Source of the DNA: Capra hircus
Taxonomy: Eukaryota > Chordata > Mammalia > Artiodactyla > Bovidae
Length of the DNA stretch: 64,000 nt
NCBI RefSeq assembly: GCF_001704415.2
Contig: NC_030808.1
Location: forward strand, 134,865,089-134,929,088
Direction of reading: 5' to 3'
Shown: positions 10,447-23,160 of the stretch, piece by piece
Numbering within the stretch: the stretch's first letter is position 1
How the letters are laid out: each line of letters begins with the position of its first letter
Notes under the pieces: model-generated
Told to the model about the DNA's origin: nothing
Databases searched by the model: none
What the model saw: only the letters and a program-made list of their open reading frames with translations
Position numbers and translations under genes: made by a program

Positions 10447-13046
10447 GGTTGTTCCGCGTCTGTGCTCGTGAGTGTGCTTCTGCCAGGATGGGTGTGTGAG
10501 GGCTGAGCTGGGGGAGGGGTGTGTGCAGGCTTGTGTTTGGGGAGAGCTGCAGGGGTACCTGAGGACGGGTCCTGTGCGCAGGTGTGAGTTCTGTGTGAAC
10601 CACATGCAGAACCACATGCTCGGTCCTGTGTGTGGCTGGCGTGTGGGGAGATGACCCTTTGTCAGCACAGGGTTGGGTGGAGCAGCCACCTGGCTGACAG
10701 GGCTGTGATGACAGCCTCTACAGGGCTGTGTGTGCCAGGAACCAGAGCCACGCAGGAACTGCGACGGAAGACAGGAATGCGGAAGTCACAAAGGTTTCCC
10801 TGGGTCTCATTTCAAGGGACACGGAGTGACCTTTGCCTGTGTTCCTTGGGCCGCTGTTGCCTTGCCCTCCCCTTTGGGAGGTTTCACTTTTCTTCCCGTT
10901 GTTTTCACTTTCAGACTCCCTTGATGAAACACCGGGGCGCGATGGTGGGGCAGCTGTGGTGGTGTGTGCCCGGCCCAGGTGCCAAGGCTGGCCATCCTGT
11001 GTGGAGGCCACATGCTTGGTCCACACCAGTGGCTGTGCTGGGCCAGCCTGGCTGGCCAGACATGAAGCTGTGACTTCCCAGAGCACATGAAGGGGGTCTC
11101 CCGTGTTGCTGTGAAAATAGCTCCTGAGAGGAGACATGGTTTCTCTAAAGAACACAGAGACGGTGCCAGAACTGGGACCAGACCTGCTGTCAGGCCATGG
11201 TGGAAGACACGTGGCCGATTGGCCAACAGCAGGTAAAGGCAGGAGCTAAACCCCTGGCCCATGTCCTAATGGTCTAAATCAGACAGTGTATGTGGCTCCT
11301 GTCACCCCTGTCCACTCCGGCTATGTGGGACTGCTCTCTCTGGTCGCTTTGTCACCATCCTCACTGCCCCCTCCTGCTGACGTGCCAGGCGGGCCCCAGT
11401 CACTCCCACTTGGGCCACACTCGCCCAACAGCCTCTGAGGTCCCCTCAAGACTTCTGCCAGGATAATAAACCTGGGCTTCTCAGCTCTAGTCTCCAACCC
11501 ATCAGACAGACTCCCCCTGCCAACTCTCAAGAGGGTCCCTTCTGTGTGGCAGGCCAAGAGCAAACCTGGACTTCTCTCTGGGTGGCTAACCTCCACCTTC
11601 CATGCCACCTTCCACTTATGATACCGAGCAAAGCCCTGTGGGGCTCCTGGGCACAAAGCCTTTCTGTGCCCACTATTTCCTTGGTTATAGGAAGCAGCCT
11701 TCATTCAGCCTCCAGGACCTTCCCAGGTTCCAATGGACAGGTTTCAAGCAGTTACGAATTAGGGAAGGGAGAGTACATGAGACCAGTGAGAAACAGTTAA
11801 GAGCAGCCTTGGGGCAAGGTCATGTTTCCCCATCAGTGGATGCACCACAATATCTTTGAGCTATTTTGCAGATACTGAAACACCCTCTGGGTGGAAGAAG
11901 TCAACAGTTAACAATGGTATGCTGCCCACAAACATGTAGATCCCAGACCAGTTGGAACCAGAAAGTTGATGATGCTGACTCCCACTCACCTTCACACCAA
12001 CCAATCAGAAGAATGTCCACAAGCTGACCATGTCCTCTTTGAACAATTACTGTAAAACTTCTCACTATTATCTCCCAAGTTGGGACAGATGGTTTTGAGG
12101 GCATTGGCTTGCTGAGGCCCCCTTTGCCTGGCAAAGTAAGAAAGCTGTTCTTTTCTACTTCACCCAAAACTCTGTCTCCAAGATCCAATTCAGCAGTGGC
12201 ACACAGAGAAGCTGAGCTTTCAGCATCGCTTGGGGTCTGCCTGACTTGCCCTTGCTCACTGCCCTCCAGGGCCTTGGGCTCTGGTGGACTGTCATCTGGG
12301 CTCTGCACTCCCCAGAGTGTCCCCCAACAACAACAATGCCACACATGCATGGCCCCCAGGTGGCCGTGCACGCCCACAGATACTATGCATCCTTAGGGAA
12401 CACCCCCTCTCCCAAAACACTGCTTGACTGCAGGCTGCTTGCCCCTCTTCTGGCCCTTGTGAACCAGTCCAGCTCTGCCTGAGGCTTGCTTTCCTGGCTT
12501 CCTCTCCTATCATCTCCGGGGTCTCCAAATGGGTTGGGAATCTATTAACAAGCAGTGTCCTGATGGTTCCTTGACAGTCCTCAGGCTGGAGTATGCATGT
12601 TCTCCATGTCAAATAAAATAATGGTAGTCTTTCTCCAATTAACAGAAAAAGTTCATAAAGAGAACTCCCCGTTAAGTCCTGCTGCCATTAAGCTTTTGAC
12701 ATCTGTGACCTCAAAAAAAAAAAAAAAAGAATAACACACTTGATATAAAGCATCTAGATTCTAGCATCAGTTTGTCACCCTTAATCTTCACATTAAATTT
12801 GCTACTGTTTATTTTTACCCCACTGACATATGTCAGAAGTGAAATGGTGGCATGGGGACCCTCCCCGTGCTGGTGGAATGGATTCAGTGGGCCCTTCTCT
12901 CAGAAGTCATTCAAGAGCAGCTCTGTGGTCACCTGACCGGGGGTACGCCTGATCTGAGTGTCTGGGGAGGCCTGGCCAGGTGGATGCCTGTCCCCAGCAC
13001 CCTGACTTGGTCCAGAAAGGCCCTCAGACACCTAGTATAGCAAGCT
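10447..13046. other. Unassigned intergenic DNA
   Basis: No gene or clear transposon recognised. An A16 run lies near 12713-12728. Open frames of 100-150 codons overlap on both strands without known motifs. Confidence 0.5.
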
Positions 13047-13235
13047 GCTAGATTTAATGAGTAAAAATGAAGAGCACACAGTTCAATGTGAATGTCCAGC
13101 TAACAATGAATAATTTTTTAGTATAAGCATGTCCCATGAGATATTTAGGACATATTTATGCTTTAAAAAAAAACAAAAACTGTTGTTTGTTGGAAATTCA
13201 AATTGAACTGGGCATCTGGCATTTTATCGGAGGAC
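13047..13235. repeat. Palindromic MITE-like element
   Basis: The two halves are inverted repeats of about 85 bases. ACAGTTCAATGTGAATGTCC on the left pairs with GGAAATTCAAATTGAACTGG on the right, and AGCATGTCCCATGAG pairs with the GGACATATTTATGC side. It resembles an old mammalian DNA-transposon MITE whose family name I cannot fix. Confidence 0.65.
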
Positions 13236-13568
13236 CCTAACCTGGCACTTACATCTATGGTGTGTGCCATCCAGTGTCAGAGACTCTGCAAGTGGCTTGT
13301 AACTGGCAGTCAGAACTGAGCTTGGTCAATGATCTATGTGTGTGGGCAAGTGGAGGCCTTTCCTGGCATAATGCCCCTCTCTGGGGTTCTAGAAAGTGCA
13401 TACAGCCTCTAGCCAGTTTTATGGATGCCCAGATCCTCAACACGCCCAGAGGTCACTCCAGCACATCAGTTTATGCAGTGGTCACCAAACACATAGTGCT
13501 CTGGGTGTATGTTTCCATCATCTTTCTTGCTTTTCTTTCTCTTCTTTGTGCATTGCTATAGATTGAAT

Positions 13569-13701
13569 TGAAGAAGGAAATGGCAACCCACTCCAGTATT
13601 CTTGCCTAGAAAATCCTGCGGCCAGAGGAGCCTGGTGGGCTGCTGTCTGTAGGGTTGCACAGAGTCAGACACGACTGAAGTGACTTAGCATGTGTGCACG
13701 C
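13569..13701 (+). mobile_element. Bov-A monomer SINE in MLT1
   Basis: A Bov-A body from GAAGAAGGAAATGGCAACCC to GACTTAGCATGTGTGCACGC. ATAGATTGAAT (13558-13568) and ATAGGTTGAAT (13702-13712) form the target duplication with one mismatch. Confidence 0.85.
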
Positions 13702-14011
13702 ATAGGTTGAATGCTATGCCCCTCAAATTCATATATTGACACCTGACCCTGACAGTGATGATATTTGGAGGTGGGGCTTTTAGCAGGCAATGAGGTCATG
13801 AACGTGGAGCCCTCAGGGATGGGATTAGGGCCCTTATATGAAGGACCCTAGAGAGCCTCCTTTCCCCTTGTGAGGACACAGTGAGAAGACACTGTCCACG
13901 AACCAGGAATTGGCCAACGCTTTGATCTTGGACTTCCAGACTCCAGAAGAATGAGAAGCAAATTTCTGTTGCTTATTAGCCTGGGGCTATGGTATTTTGT
14001 TATCGCAACCT

Positions 14012-14294
14012 GCTGCTGCTGCTGCTGCTGCTAAGTTGCTTCAGATGTGTCCAACTCTGTGCGACCCCATAGACGGCAGCCCACCAGGCTCCCCCGTCCC
14101 TGGGATTCTCCAGGCAAGAACACTGGAGTGGGTTTCCATTTCCTTCTCCAATGCATGAAAGTGAAAAGTGAAAGTGAAGTTGCTCAGTCATGTCCGACTC
14201 TTCGTGACCCCATGGACTGCAGCCTACCAGGCTCCTCCATCCATGGGATTTTCCAGGCAAGAGTACTGGAGTGGGGTGCCATTGCCTTCTCCAT
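14012..14294 (-). mobile_element. Bov-A2 dimeric SINE in MLT1
   Basis: Reverse orientation, with a (CTG)7 run at the left and two Bov-A units joined by AAAGTGAAAAGTGAAAGTGA. ATCGCAACCT (14002-14011) and ATTGCAACCT (14295-14304) flank it. Confidence 0.92.
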
Positions 14295-14310
14295 ATTGCA
14301 ACCTAAACAT

Positions 14311-17098
14311 CCTTTTCTTTTCTTTCTGAACACATTTTTAGAAAGGAAGAAGGCAGCATGACAAAAGCCCTCAGCTCAACATCATAAGCATAATAGACAT
14401 GGATAGCATCTCTGTGACTGATTCCCATGTGAGCTCAGAGCTGGACATTGTCCAGGTTAACAACACTGCTGAACATATCTGTAAGTGAGATTAACATGTT
14501 TTCTCTGTTCTTTATCTTCAATAGCATTTCCAAACCTTCTTAATAATACTTGTGGATTGGAGATATACAAATAGAATCAACATTTATTGAAAAATATTCA
14601 GTATTTGAAATTTAGATTAATTATTCACTTTTCCTCTGAAGAGTCACACTTTAGGCTGGTGTTTACTCATACACTTGTGAAATACTTTGGGATGATTTCT
14701 CCAAAAGACAATGTCTGCAGCAAGGTCTGCCCCATGACCTTGCATGGGTTTCTGGGGAAGTGTCCACACCCCAGTCAGCCCTGGGACGGGTGGAGGACTG
14801 GGTTCCTGCCCCTCCCCAGCTTCGAGGGGCAGTGATCACATTTCCCTCGACATCAGTCTGGGCTAAAATTGCTGGCAGGTTGACTCCTATTTCTTTTTGT
14901 CATGAGTTCCCTGAAGATGCCAGGTCATGAATTGCATTGGATGTTGACAGAAGGAATGGGAGAGAGTGGAGCTACACTGCCTTTTATTTGTGGAGGCAAA
15001 GGGCCAGGATGGGAGGGTGGTAGACCCCGGCCTTGGCTGATTGGTGAACAGACTTCCTGCTTGCTGTGCTCCAGGGGCTCTGCTCCAACAAGTCACTTAG
15101 CCATCTGAGCCCAGAGAGGAAAACCTGGGCTCTGATTTGGGGCCATATGGCGCAGTAGGGCAGCACAATCCAGCCCCATCCAGCATGCTCCATGTCTGCC
15201 TGGCTGGCCTCGGGGGCAATAGTTATCTGCTAGAGCCACACATGGGGAGTCTTCTTAGGCCAGGGGCTGGAAGTCACACTGTCCAAGGAAAGGAGCACAT
15301 TCGGCGGGGGGCACTTGGCATGAGTTTAGCCGCGTGAACTTTAGCATTTTTGTAAAGGGTTATAAATTTTTTTCTAATGCATTCAAAGCTAGAAAAATGT
15401 AACACCAAACACACCAGTAATCATCTATGATACTGTGACAGGCTGTAGAATGACTCCTTTAACCTCTGCCATGTTGTCACGTTGTGTGGCTATTTGATGA
15501 AGATGGCTTTGTCTGCCCAGCAACACTGTGACCTCCTTATAGGGAGGGCTGTGTGGTGACAGCTTGATCCATAAGGGGAACCAGGCATGAAAGAAGTAGA
15601 GTTGGGCGAGATCTTCCCAACTCTTAGCTCCGAAAAGCAGGTTTATTTTACAAGTTGGCAATCAAATCAATTCATTAAAAACATCTTTCATCTGCCTTTT
15701 ATTGACACCTGGCTCACATCCCTGACCCTTCTTTGTTCTTAGTCCTTGTTTGAGGCCCCAGATCCCCTGAGGCCTGAGAACGCAGGGCGCACGTCACGAG
15801 GAGTGTACAAGGGGAGGGACACCAGCACAGTTGCCAGGAGTCACCTGCCCTGGCAGATTCCAGGAGCTGTAGATCTCTAGAGAAGGAGAGGCAGCCTTAT
15901 GTTGTTCATCTGTGGGGCTGCCATGGGCTCCCTCTGTGGCGTGGCCGCTGGAGGGATGGCTGGGTCGGCTGAGTGCACAGGGAGCCCATTGTCAGGGATG
16001 TTCATGCATGTGTTGGTTCCATGGTCCATGTTCCCTGGCAGGATGAAAGAGGATTTGTTTTATGCCCCATCTGAGAACTTTAAAAAGGGAAAGATTAAAA
16101 GAAATAGGAAAAACTCGGTTTAGATGAGAGCAGCCAGGATCGCGTCAGATTTCTTGGAATGAACAGATTATCCTGGAGTGAACACATTCATTCACTCAAC
16201 AAATATTTATTGAGCATCTTTTGAGTACTAGGCAAGGATCCAGGCACTGTTCCACAGGCTCTAGTAAACTGTGGCTGTTTTGAGTGATTGAGTCAGATAT
16301 GGGTCAACCCCTGCCTCAGAGACTTCATACATTCGTGAGCACAAGCACGCCAGCCCTCCTTCCTATGCAGATATGATCACCTCAGGCTGCTGTGGGAAAC
16401 AGGCAGACTCTTGGCAAGGGCCCAAGGTGAAGTTCGTTTATTTAGCCTCTCAGGCAGACGCAGGGCAAAGAGGAAGGAGCCTAGCAGCTCTGAGGCTCAG
16501 CCCTGCGGAATGACCCTGGCCTCAGTATTAGGCTGTCCTTATGTTCCTATAGCAGGAAAACGTGCATTCTGTTTCCTCTTTGGGGGACATCTGCCCTGCA
16601 TGGAGAGTCCTCTGACTTTCAGCCCAGAAGTGGGTGCTGCGGATGGAGCTCAGGGAGTCAGAGGAAACTGAGGGAGAATTCTGAATGCAATTACTGGATA
16701 ACATTGTTTAGGTCTCTGCAGAAGTATGGCTTGGTGTGCTCTTAAGACACGAAAGATGGGGCAAAGAGAAAATGCAGCGGAGAAAAGGAAGGCCTGAGTC
16801 TGACCTGGGAGCAGGCAGAACACCCTTTGATGGGCATCCCTGCCACTTATCTCCGCTTTGAGCACCAATAATGACCCTCAATGCCTATGTTCTGTTCTTT
16901 AGCCACAGCAACAACGACTAGAAGTAAGTTGGAAAATGAGCCAAGAGTCACTGCAAGCCACTGTCAAAGTCCTCACTGCTGTGAGCTGAGCCCAGGTGGA
17001 GCCAGAACCTTCCCTAGCTTGGGTGGCAGGGGCCCACTTTGCGACGAGCCTGCTATATTCACTGAAGGGCTCAGGCCAAGGCTAACTTTCCTCTATAA
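14311..17098. other. Unassigned intergenic DNA
   Basis: Apart from the L2/MIR tail near 16.2 kb I see no feature. Confidence 0.5.
16175..16275 (-). repeat. L2/MIR 3' tail
   Basis: CATTCATTCACTCAACAAAT and TATTTATTGAGCATC followed by CAGGCACTGTTCC is the complement of an L2/MIR-type 3' end. Confidence 0.6.
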
Positions 17099-17215
17099 AG
17101 TGGTGGTTCTGAAGCGTGGTCTGTGGACCAGCAGCAGCAGCATCACTCAGGAACTTGTAAGGGATGCAAATTCTTGGCCCTTCTCAGACCAGCTGCATCA
17201 GAATTTCCCCTGGGT
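17099..17215 (+). repeat. MER5A-like hAT MITE
   Basis: Reads AGTGGTGGTTCTGAAGCGTG, GACCAGCAGCAGCAGCATCA and GGAACTTGTAAGGGATGCAA, the order seen in MER5A. The right end is degraded. Confidence 0.75.
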
Positions 17216-18677
17216 GTTTGAGGAGTATTTACCATGAGGATGCCAGGAGGGAGCCTGAGAAGCAGTTGAGGTGGGGACAAGGGAAGCAGGAAGGGGTGGT
17301 ATGTAAACTAAACTGAGAGCAAATTCCCATGAGTATATGTTCGAGGCTGTGGAGAGCCTGCCAGGATCAGGCATCCAGGGAATAAGTTAACAAGGTCCTG
17401 GTGCTCTTGTCAAGAGCAATCCATTGTGATGGTGTAATACCCAGGCCAGTGTGCAATGGATTAAGAGAAAAATAGAGACAATCTCAGGAAGCTTGACCAT
17501 AAAAAAGGACAAAAGATAGAGCAGGGGCAAGAGGAAGCCAAGAGGTGGGTGATTGTTCTGTTATTAATATTGGAAACACGGAAACATAAGCAAATTTGCT
17601 GAAGGAAGAGGTTCAAAAGAGAGAGTTGAGGCTGCAGGAAGGAGGGGAGCAAATCTGAAGGAGCAGATTACTGCCCAAGGGAGCAGAAGGGGATGGACTC
17701 AGGGCACAGCCTGAGGGTTGGTCACTCCTGGTCGAGGAGATGGATAGCCCTTGCTGGAAATTCTCTGGGTTCTAAGCTAGAAGGAAATAGAAGCAGGTGG
17801 GGACAGATAAATGGGAGAATTGAAGGTGTTAAGGCGCTGTGTGATGGTGAAGTGTGAGGTCAGCTGCAGTGGGATGTGCCAGCATAGAGTGTTCGAGGGG
17901 TACAGCAGCGCCCAGTGGAGGGAGGCAAGGAAGGGGCCGAGGGGGCCTGGGCTGGATGTCTGAGCTTACAGGAGGCAGGGCTCAAGGAGCAAAGGCTTGG
18001 AAGTGGCCTCAGGGACCCAAGAGAAAACCTCCAGCTGGCCCCATGGCCACCGCCTGGCCTTGGATTTTGGAGAATGAGCAGCTTTTCTCAGGCAGTGGGT
18101 CCTGAGGGCAGTCAGTCCCACAAGATGCAGGCAGAAGGAACAGAGGGGCAGAGGCTGAGGAGGTGGGGAGTGGGGACCGCAGACCCAGGGTTCAAGGTGG
18201 GCTAGGCTGGGCTGAAAGGGGTGGGATGGAGGGAGCAGTTGGGTCTAGGAGGAAGCATGGAGGGCTCTTGGAAGAGAGGAGGAGGAGGATCTGACTCCAA
18301 AGACCCTGAGTTTGGGGCCATGTCCTAGGCAAGGGTGGGAGCCTAACTGCTGGACTAAGTGGGCACCGCCTGAACCTCAGGGGCCCAGAGGTCGCCAGGG
18401 CCAGCCGATGCTCTGCAGGCTCTGAGCCTGAAGGAGGAGGCAGGGACGAGGGGGCCGACATCCCATTCCCTGAGTTCCCCCCGGGCTGTGATGTCGCCTT
18501 TGATGGCCTCTTCCTCTCACTCTGCCCAGATTAACCCATCCCAGTGCAGCTCGCACCTTCTCCACAAGCCATCCCTGATCACCGTGATGTACAGCTTCAT
18601 GTACATGGACGCGTAAACAAGATCATATGCCAATCAAAGAGTTATCACCTATGTTTTATAAGGATGTCACTGTAGGG

Positions 18678-18885
18678 TATGGGCTTCCCTGGTGGCTCAG
18701 TGGTAAAGATTCCATCTGCACAGCAGGAGATGCGGGTTCGATCCCTGGGTGAGGAAGATCCCTTGAAGGAGGGCATGGCAACCCACTCCAGTACTCTTAC
18801 CTGGAGAATCCCATGGACAGAGGAGCCACAGTCCGAAGGGTCGCAAAGAGTTGAACACAATTGAGCCGCTGAGCAGACATGCAGT
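18678..18885 (+). mobile_element. Bov-tA SINE
   Basis: GGGCTTCCCTGGTGGCTCAG head, GGTTCGATCCCTGGGTGAGG B-box region and a Bov-A body with a short internal deletion near 18830. Confidence 0.92.
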
Positions 18886-19199
18886 ATGCAGTATATCACG
18901 TGTATTATAAATGCTTAAAAATAGAAATGAAAAAATATTAGAAAACAGCTACAAATAGAAGTTGTGATGTATTCTGCCTGCTGCTTAAAAGATGACCTGG
19001 CACCCCCAGGCTGCACACATCCCGCTTTGAGACAATAGGGCTGCAGTGTGAGCTGCTGGGGTGTGCTGATATCTCAGATTTTCTCCACGTCTCCTTTGTA
19101 AATAATAATTGTGTCATGGGCATAGTAGGTGGTCAGTAAATATTTGTGAAAGGGTCAAAGAAACAAGTGACCCAGGAAGGTTTTAGAATAGAGGCTGCG

Positions 19200-19345
19200 T
19201 CACGTCATGGCCAGAGGTGTGGACTTTGGAATCAGGTGGATTGCAGTTCAGGTTCCAGCCCTGACACTGAGGGCAAATTCTTAGGTCCCCTGGACCTTGA
19301 TTTTCTCCCCAGCGAAAGGGGCACAATGCCCAGAGTTCCCTGTAG
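19200..19345 (+). repeat. MIR fragment
   Basis: GTGTGGACTTTGGAATCAGG followed by TTCCAGCCCTGACACTGAGG and CTTGATTTTCTCCCC follows the MIR consensus order. Confidence 0.65.
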
Positions 19346-19559
19346 GCTGCTGTGGGCTAGAGCTCACCATGAGGGGGGCTACTGCCAAGCAGCAGTGTGA
19401 CATGAGCCCCCTGAATAGCCAAGCTCTCATAGGAGGGCACAGGATGGGTGTGAATTTTGGCCAAAGTCAGTGAATGGAACTTGAGCGCCAGGGGAGAATG
19501 GTCAAGGCAGGACTGGACCAAGAGTAGCTTCCCTGATGTCGTTTCAGGCAAAGGATTGG

Positions 19560-19930
19560 TTTGTTTTCAATTCTGAAAATGGTACTTATGGAAAACTGCT
19601 ATGTGACCAAGTGATTTTCTGTTTTTTTTTTTTCTTTAAATAAAGCATATTATATTTGCTTCATTATAAAGCAAATTTATCAAAGAAATGAGAAAGATGT
19701 AGAAAAAATGAGATGAAAAAACTCATATTTCCACCATGGAAAGATCATCTTTTTAACATTTTGCTATATTTTTAGTCTTAAAAAAATTCTATGCCTTTTG
19801 AAAAACATAATTGTGAGTATTATATAAATATATATATGTGTGTGTAATCTATAAGTTTGTCCTATTTTTTATTTGACATTATGACATAGTGTTTTCCTCA
19901 TTATTACAGATTCTTTCTGAGCATGAATTT
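19560..19930. repeat. AT-rich block, probably old LINE-derived
   Basis: Low-GC sequence with a T12 run and a short (TA)n(TG)n stretch near 19825-19845. Phrases such as TTTAACATTTTGCTATAT resemble old L1 3' ends, but the family cannot be fixed by eye. Confidence 0.4.
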
Positions 19931-22245
19931 TAGTGACCATGTCCGCCCCCGGAGCTGTTTCCCCACATGTTTCTGGAGCCTCTGCAGCTCGGCTATCTCC
20001 TCCGGTGGTGGGCAGTCCAGCCCCCATCCTTGTGTCTTCAACGGGCAGGGCCTGACTCCAGCACGGCATTAGAGCTCCGTGGCACATGAGACCCAGCAGA
20101 AAGATGAGGTCTGTGTTTAGAAGATACAGGTGCCAAACCACGCTTACCTCTGACCTTTACTCCTCTACTCTTCCGAGTAGTAACAGCGAGACCTGCCCAG
20201 CAAGGCAGCTTCGAGGTTATGTGAGATTCTGGCTCTGAGGCTGCTCTCTGAATTGCCTGGTGTTGTCCAAACCTTGGTTTATTGGATTCATCAGCGTACT
20301 TTACCTGTGAGCAACAGGAAGCCAAGATCAACTCACTGCCTCACAGACTGCAAAGTCCAGATGCTGAGGTCCAGTGGGACCCAGAGCCTGAGGGACACAG
20401 TCACAAGCCTCAGTGAACTTTGGCCCACATTCCTGCTCCTTCAGTGGTCACATCCTGGGACAGATTCACCCAGAACCTGCGCCTCCCACACCCCCGCCTC
20501 CAGGAAGGCGTCCCCACTGCTGGCAGCCCCCGAAGGAAGCATGCTCTCCCGACTGCTCCAGCAGAGGCCCAGGCCCCATGCCCTCTGCCCCAATAGGGCC
20601 CACCCACCTCAACTCGTAACATGCGAGTGGGAAGGGGGGAACCAGGCGATGTGGGGAAGGGCCGGCAGGAGATGTCCACTTTGCTGGCCATCGTCCCTGC
20701 CACTGTGGCCAGAGCGAGGTTCTCAGAGCTCCTCAGTGTGAGGGAGCTGTGGACTCCTGGGTCTTGGGTTCCAACACTCCGGGTGGCCCTCCTCCTCCTC
20801 CCCCATTGGCCTCACACGGAAGCAATCAACATTCTCTTCCCGAATTCCCAGCAATGGGGCCACACCCCCCAGCGCTCCCGCCTGGTGACCCATGACCAGG
20901 GAGGTGGCCTCACGGAGAGATCACTGGAAAGTGACCTCACCAGGTGACTCAGCACCTGAGGAACACGGGCCAGGGTGTGTTAGGGACCCCGGCCCAGTTG
21001 AAGGGCCCCACAGAGCTCTAGAGGCCCCAAAGTTACCGCTGAGAAAGCAGAGCTGTTTCTTCTTGGAAGGGCAGGGGCGGCAGAGGACAGATTGGGGAAC
21101 TGTCAGAGGAAGGGTTGGCTGCATCAGGTCAGGTGCCCCAGAAGGCCCAGGTCTGTTTATCTGGGAGGTAAGGTCTGTGTGATCAGTGCAATGGGGATCC
21201 CAGGTGTGGTGGGGGACTCCTGTCTCCCGGGCATCCTGCTATCTCCGTGTGTTTGTCCTTGGTCCCTGCCCCGAAAGCTCACAATCCACCTGATATGGGG
21301 TCCGTCCAAACAGCACAGAGGGTGTGTGCACAGCCAGGTGGGACCCATTCCCTCTCAGAGGAGGAGACAGAAGCAGGCCTCAGAGAACACTTGGGAGCTA
21401 TGGGGGGGTAGGAGGGAAGGGAAGAGGGAGCCAGAGGCCTTTCCAGTGAAGAGACCCCAGACCTGGACAAATACAGGAGGAGGAGATTTGGGTCAAGAAG
21501 CAAGACTGACAAAAGAACCGACTGCCTTCAGAAGCCAGGTGGGAGCATGAGGCCAGACCTTGACCCAGAGCCTGACAGGGAGCAGAGCAGGATCCGGTGC
21601 CCTGGGGGACAATCAAAATTGTCCAGGCTGGGTGGGAACTTTTAGAAATTCGAAAAGTGCTTAGCACAGCCTCCGTCGGGGCTCCCGTGGATTGACCCTG
21701 CTGTGGACAAGTGTGAAGATTCAAGGAGAGGGCGGGGCGAGGAACTGCCTACGTGTTTGTGCTGCAGCCCAGGCCTCTGGCTCCCAGGCAGGGGGTGGTG
21801 GGGGTAGAATTACAGGGCGGGGACTGGGACGCCCAGCTTCTCCTAGTGCACGTGGAGGGAACGAGGGGATGCTTCAGTGGGGAGAGTGGAGAGGGGACCT
21901 AGGAGGGTGCCTCACTCTGCAGTGCCCCTCCTGGACTCCCCCCAACTTCATCCCCAGCATCAGGAGAGGATAGGGCTCCAGTTAAGCTCCTTAGGGACAG
22001 GCAGGTTGGGCCTTTCATGCCTTCAGCCACCTCAGGCCTGGGTGACAGGTGACCCCCCCTGACCCCGCATGCAGCTTCCACAGCAGGGGCTGGATTAAGG
22101 TCTGCCAGGCTCCCTCTGGGAAGACATTTTTGGAGAAAGGAAGCCTCCTAAGGAGAAAAGCAGGGAACAGCTGAGGATGGAACAGGGCCTAGGAGGGAGC
22201 ACTGCTGAGCCGGGAGCACTTCTGAGCCGGGAGAAAGCAACCATG

Positions 22246-22375
22246 CTAACAGTGGTAATCATTTCGAGGGCTTGTGAGTCCCGCTCACTCCTCATGCAGC
22301 TCCGAGAGGCCGATGCTGCACCAAGAGGTTGAGCGACTTGCCTTACGTGACACAGCCAGTAAGCTGACAGGGCAG
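22246..22375 (-). repeat. MIR fragment
   Basis: AGAGGTTGAGCGACTTGCCT followed by ACACAGCCAGTAAGC is the reverse-strand MIR signature. Confidence 0.65.
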
Positions 22376-22849
22376 AGAGAAAAAGGGGTGCCTCTCTGGA
22401 CCATACAGGTGCGGATCAGCTCTTTCGGGGAAGGTGCCTACCCAAGACCTCTGACCTACAGTTCTTTCTCCAGGGCTGGGGGAGGGGGAAAGAGCCGCAG
22501 ATCAAGGCAGTCACATCACCTGGCGCCCGCGGGTCAGCCTGAAGGTGTCTCTCTGAGTTCTAGGGCTCTGTTTGAGCCACTGGAAATAAGAAAGACCTTA
22601 GGAGGACCCCAGGACCTGGGTGAACTTTACAGCAAGTCAGGCTATTTCCCCTGGGGGCCAGCCACCCTCTACAGGGGCCAGGAGGGTTGTCATTGGTAAG
22701 GAGAAGAGACCTAAGTGGTAGAAATAAAGCAGGAGGCATAATTTTGAATATCACAGAGAAAAATATCTAGCGGTGTTCAAATGACACTGCTGGCCATCAG
22801 TCCTAAGGCAAAGAGTTTTTTTGCAAAAAGTTATCCATCAAGTACCTGT

Positions 22850-23160
22850 GTACAAAAGACAAAAGTTAGAGACACCCCCAACATTCATCAGCAGCGGAAG
22901 CTTACATAACTCCTGGTTGTCCACACAGCCACTCAAAAAATGGTGACAAGCCCCTCTCAGCATGGAAAAATGCTTATTGTAAAAAGTAGGAGCCAAACAG
23001 TACACTGTGATTTTTCTAGGAAAAAACATGCTTATTGGAAAGAAACAGGAAAAATAGAAAAGTCAGTAAAGGTTTAATAGCGGTGCCAAATGATGGGTGG
23101 AGTAGAGCACAAACACAGTTAAATTATTTTTGAAAGACTATAACCTAAAGATTACCAAAC
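22850..23160 (+). repeat. L1M-type 3' end remnant
   Basis: The AACATTCATCAGCAG phrase, ATGGAAAAATGCTTATTGTA and a later ATGATGGGTGGAGTAGAG follow the order of an old L1 3' UTR, with much divergence. Confidence 0.45.

Larger units (their letters stand above)
13554..14310 (+). mobile_element. MLT1 (MaLR) LTR interrupted by two SINEs
   Basis: Starts TGCTATAGATTGAAT, contains GGAGGTGGGGCTTTTAGCAG and GTGAGGACACAGTGAGAAGA, and ends near GGTATTTTGTTATCGCAACC, all MLT1A/B-type phrases. Two SINEs split it at 13569-13701 and 14012-14294. Confidence 0.85.
17216..22245. other. Mostly unassigned intergenic DNA
   Basis: Outside the SINE at 18.7 kb, the MIR at 19.2 kb and the AT-rich block at 19.6 kb, this is GC-moderate DNA. 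Long overlapping open frames at 20.25-21.55 kb have no recognisable domain. A 17-base unit GGGAGCACTGCTGAGCC is tandemly repeated once near 22195-22231. Confidence 0.5.

Noticed and set aside
20253..20950. Overlapping frames of 97-162 codons near 20.3-20.9 kb
   Set aside because: No recognisable domain, no splice or promoter context, and similar frames on both strands. Composition explains them.
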